The translations under genes were made by a program, and so were the position numbers. From Oxyruncus cristatus (lineage: Eukaryota > Chordata > Aves > Passeriformes > Cotingidae), in NCBI GenBank assembly GCA_013399855.1, contig VXAY01002202.1, positions 201,795 through 265,794 on the forward strand: 64,000 nt of DNA, in the 5' to 3' direction. The notes under the pieces are model-generated. The model had not been told where the DNA came from. It did not search any database and saw only the letters and a program-made list of their open reading frames with translations. Shown piece by piece: positions 62,570 through 64,000 of this stretch; the stretch's first letter is position 1; the number at the start of each line of letters is the position of its first letter.

Positions 62570-64000
62570 AACATTTAACCAGATAGGACCTTCAGAGACC
62601 CCTTTTGTATTGAGTTCTCATCTCAGTAGTACTTGGGTTGATGAGGATTCCCTTACCCACTACATTTCCTATGAACCAATTTACAACTAAATTAATTAAA
62701 TAAATTAATATTACAATTAAAGTAATGTTATGGTTGCTGCCAAAAACCTGCTTTACAATTGTGCACAGGCTACTACATGCAAATAAGAGTCAGGGAAAAG
62801 GGAGTGTGACTGGAATATAGACAGGGCAGGATTAATAAAAATGCAGGCTTGCACCCTGCGTACTGTAACCAAATGTTTTAAAGTAACTGTGCTGTACTTT
62901 TTCAACATGTACAGTTTTCATAAGTGTAGAAGAGACTAATTTTACATCCCAGTGACCTAGTTTTCCAGGAGGAAGGATCTCACATCATTATGCCTAACCC
63001 AGCAGTTTTGAAACCAACTGTAGAAGAGAAACATAGAGTAATGAGAGGAGGAAGGACCACAGGGATTCAAGAGTTAGTACACTGGTGAAAATGAAGCTAA
63101 ACATGCCTGCAGGCAGCAGTAGGTCTAATTCTTTTGCAAGAGTGAATTAAAACTCAGAGGCAAAGGATATAAAGTTCTAGTGGGGGCTAAGACCATTATT
63201 CCCAAGTAAAATCTACCCTTGAGTGCCATGCATGAGCAGACAAAAACAAGTGGCCAAACCCTTGTGAAAAGTATGTTTTCATCTCTTAGCTAATTTTTCA
63301 TAGCAGAAGGAAGAGAGCAAGCTAACTAAAAAGCAATATCAAAAGGCAAAAAGATAAAAGCCAGGTCTCAGATTCATGAATGTGATTTCCCAAATGCCTT
63401 TTGACTTCTGAATGCTCCAGCTCCCCTTAAAATGTGTTCAGTTTTCTCCCTTTGAAAAAGAAAACTGTAACAGTGGTCTGGCTGTTTCTATTTACTATCT
63501 CCTTGTAGTTAGAAGATGCAAGTCTTTTCCCTGACGTGCTTGCTTTCTGCTGTCTCACTTTGAGCCTCACCTACTGCTCCTAAATGAGGATTATGCATGT
63601 GACTGGGTCATATAAAGCAGCTTTTCTTGGTAAGAATTTATGTTTCCAAAAAGAGCTGAGTCACCAAAGCAAAGACAAACATCAAACCAAGAATGTTTTT
63701 AAACTCGAGTCAAGTTGATAACTGCTGGAAAAAGCCTTAGGCAAAGCCAAGTTTTCTGTAATGTAGTAATTAATTAATGTTTTGAATCTAAACCCTTGTT
63801 ATGAAACAATCAGTTTTGTATATTAAGAAAAAGGATGGAGTGAAATTGTAGATCCAGGATGAATCCAATGAGTGTTCTTAATACAGTCAAGAACTCTTTA
63901 GAAGAAATTTGGTTAAGATTCTATTCCATATTTCTGCTCCAGAAAAAAAAAATAAAATCACAGGCAGTCTTGCTGTAGCTCCTGTTTCCAACCTGGCAGC

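Larger units (their letters stand above)
56561..64000. other. AT-rich gene-poor stretch with microsatellites
   Basis: There are 7.4 kb with no recognised gene or transposon. It holds a (TATT)7 tract at 59637-59664, a (TA)11 tract at 62548-62569, A-rich low complexity at ~58815-58910 and many TAATTA-type motifs. ORFs of 60-78 codons (57015-57251, 59410-59610, 61541-61738) have no domain. Confidence 0.5.

Noticed and set aside
1..64000. CRISPR array, tRNA or rRNA gene, or prokaryotic operon
   Set aside because: No regularly spaced direct repeats of CRISPR size, no cloverleaf-like blocks recognised, and no operon-like series of ORFs with ribosome-binding sites.

Overview
This is vertebrate nuclear DNA, almost certainly from a bird. 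The evidence is several CR1 non-LTR retrotransposon fragments in both orientations with avian-type 3' ends, plus several LTRs of the kind common in bird genomes (TG...CA ends, subterminal GGTTTAGCCC or GGTTTAACCC-like motifs, and a 'tatctcaac' stretch next to the polyA signal). The background is AT-rich, poor in CpG and full of homopolymer runs, as expected of intergenic or intronic DNA. I found no host protein-coding exon I can defend, and no tRNA, rRNA, CRISPR array or bacterial/phage feature. The long open frames outside repeats are chance ORFs with no recognisable domain. The window is best read as a gene desert or the inside of a very large intron.

Layout. 1-13.9 kb is repeat-rich: a CR1 3' end (~1.16-1.34 kb), a plus-strand solo LTR (2157-2753), a CR1 copy that keeps its 5' end, ORF1 esterase domain and ORF2 endonuclease but lacks its 3' half (~4.61-6.73 kb), a short LTR 5' fragment (~8.42-8.49 kb), a long minus-strand LTR (~10.59-11.69 kb), and a CR1 3' piece (~13.21-13.75 kb) embedded in a GC-rich block. 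14-45 kb is mostly plain AT-rich DNA. It holds a minus-strand LTR (20558-21135), a probable plus-strand LTR (~26.33-26.65 kb), a short minus-strand CR1 3' end (~26.94-26.99 kb), a weak LTR candidate (~37.55-38.37 kb) and several microsatellites. 45-54 kb is a second repeat cluster: CR1 ORF2 linker remnant (~45.1-45.5 kb), LTR-like block (~45.74-46.08 kb), a 1.25-kb LTR-like element with near-matching flanks (47799-49050), a GC-rich block with a recurring motif (~49.96-50.74 kb) and a minus-strand CR1 3' end (~53.08-53.35 kb). 54-64 kb is again mostly single-copy-looking. Its most unusual stretch is a cluster of eight CpGs in 73 bp at 56442-56514.

No genes act together here. The history visible in the window is successive CR1 and endogenous-retrovirus insertions into a host landscape that may contain conserved noncoding elements. 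Family names rest on recognition of termini, motifs and order of parts; no database search was run. I found no previously undescribed gene system. The items most worth checking are the 56.4-kb CpG cluster, the 47.8-49.05-kb element and the 3'-truncated CR1.
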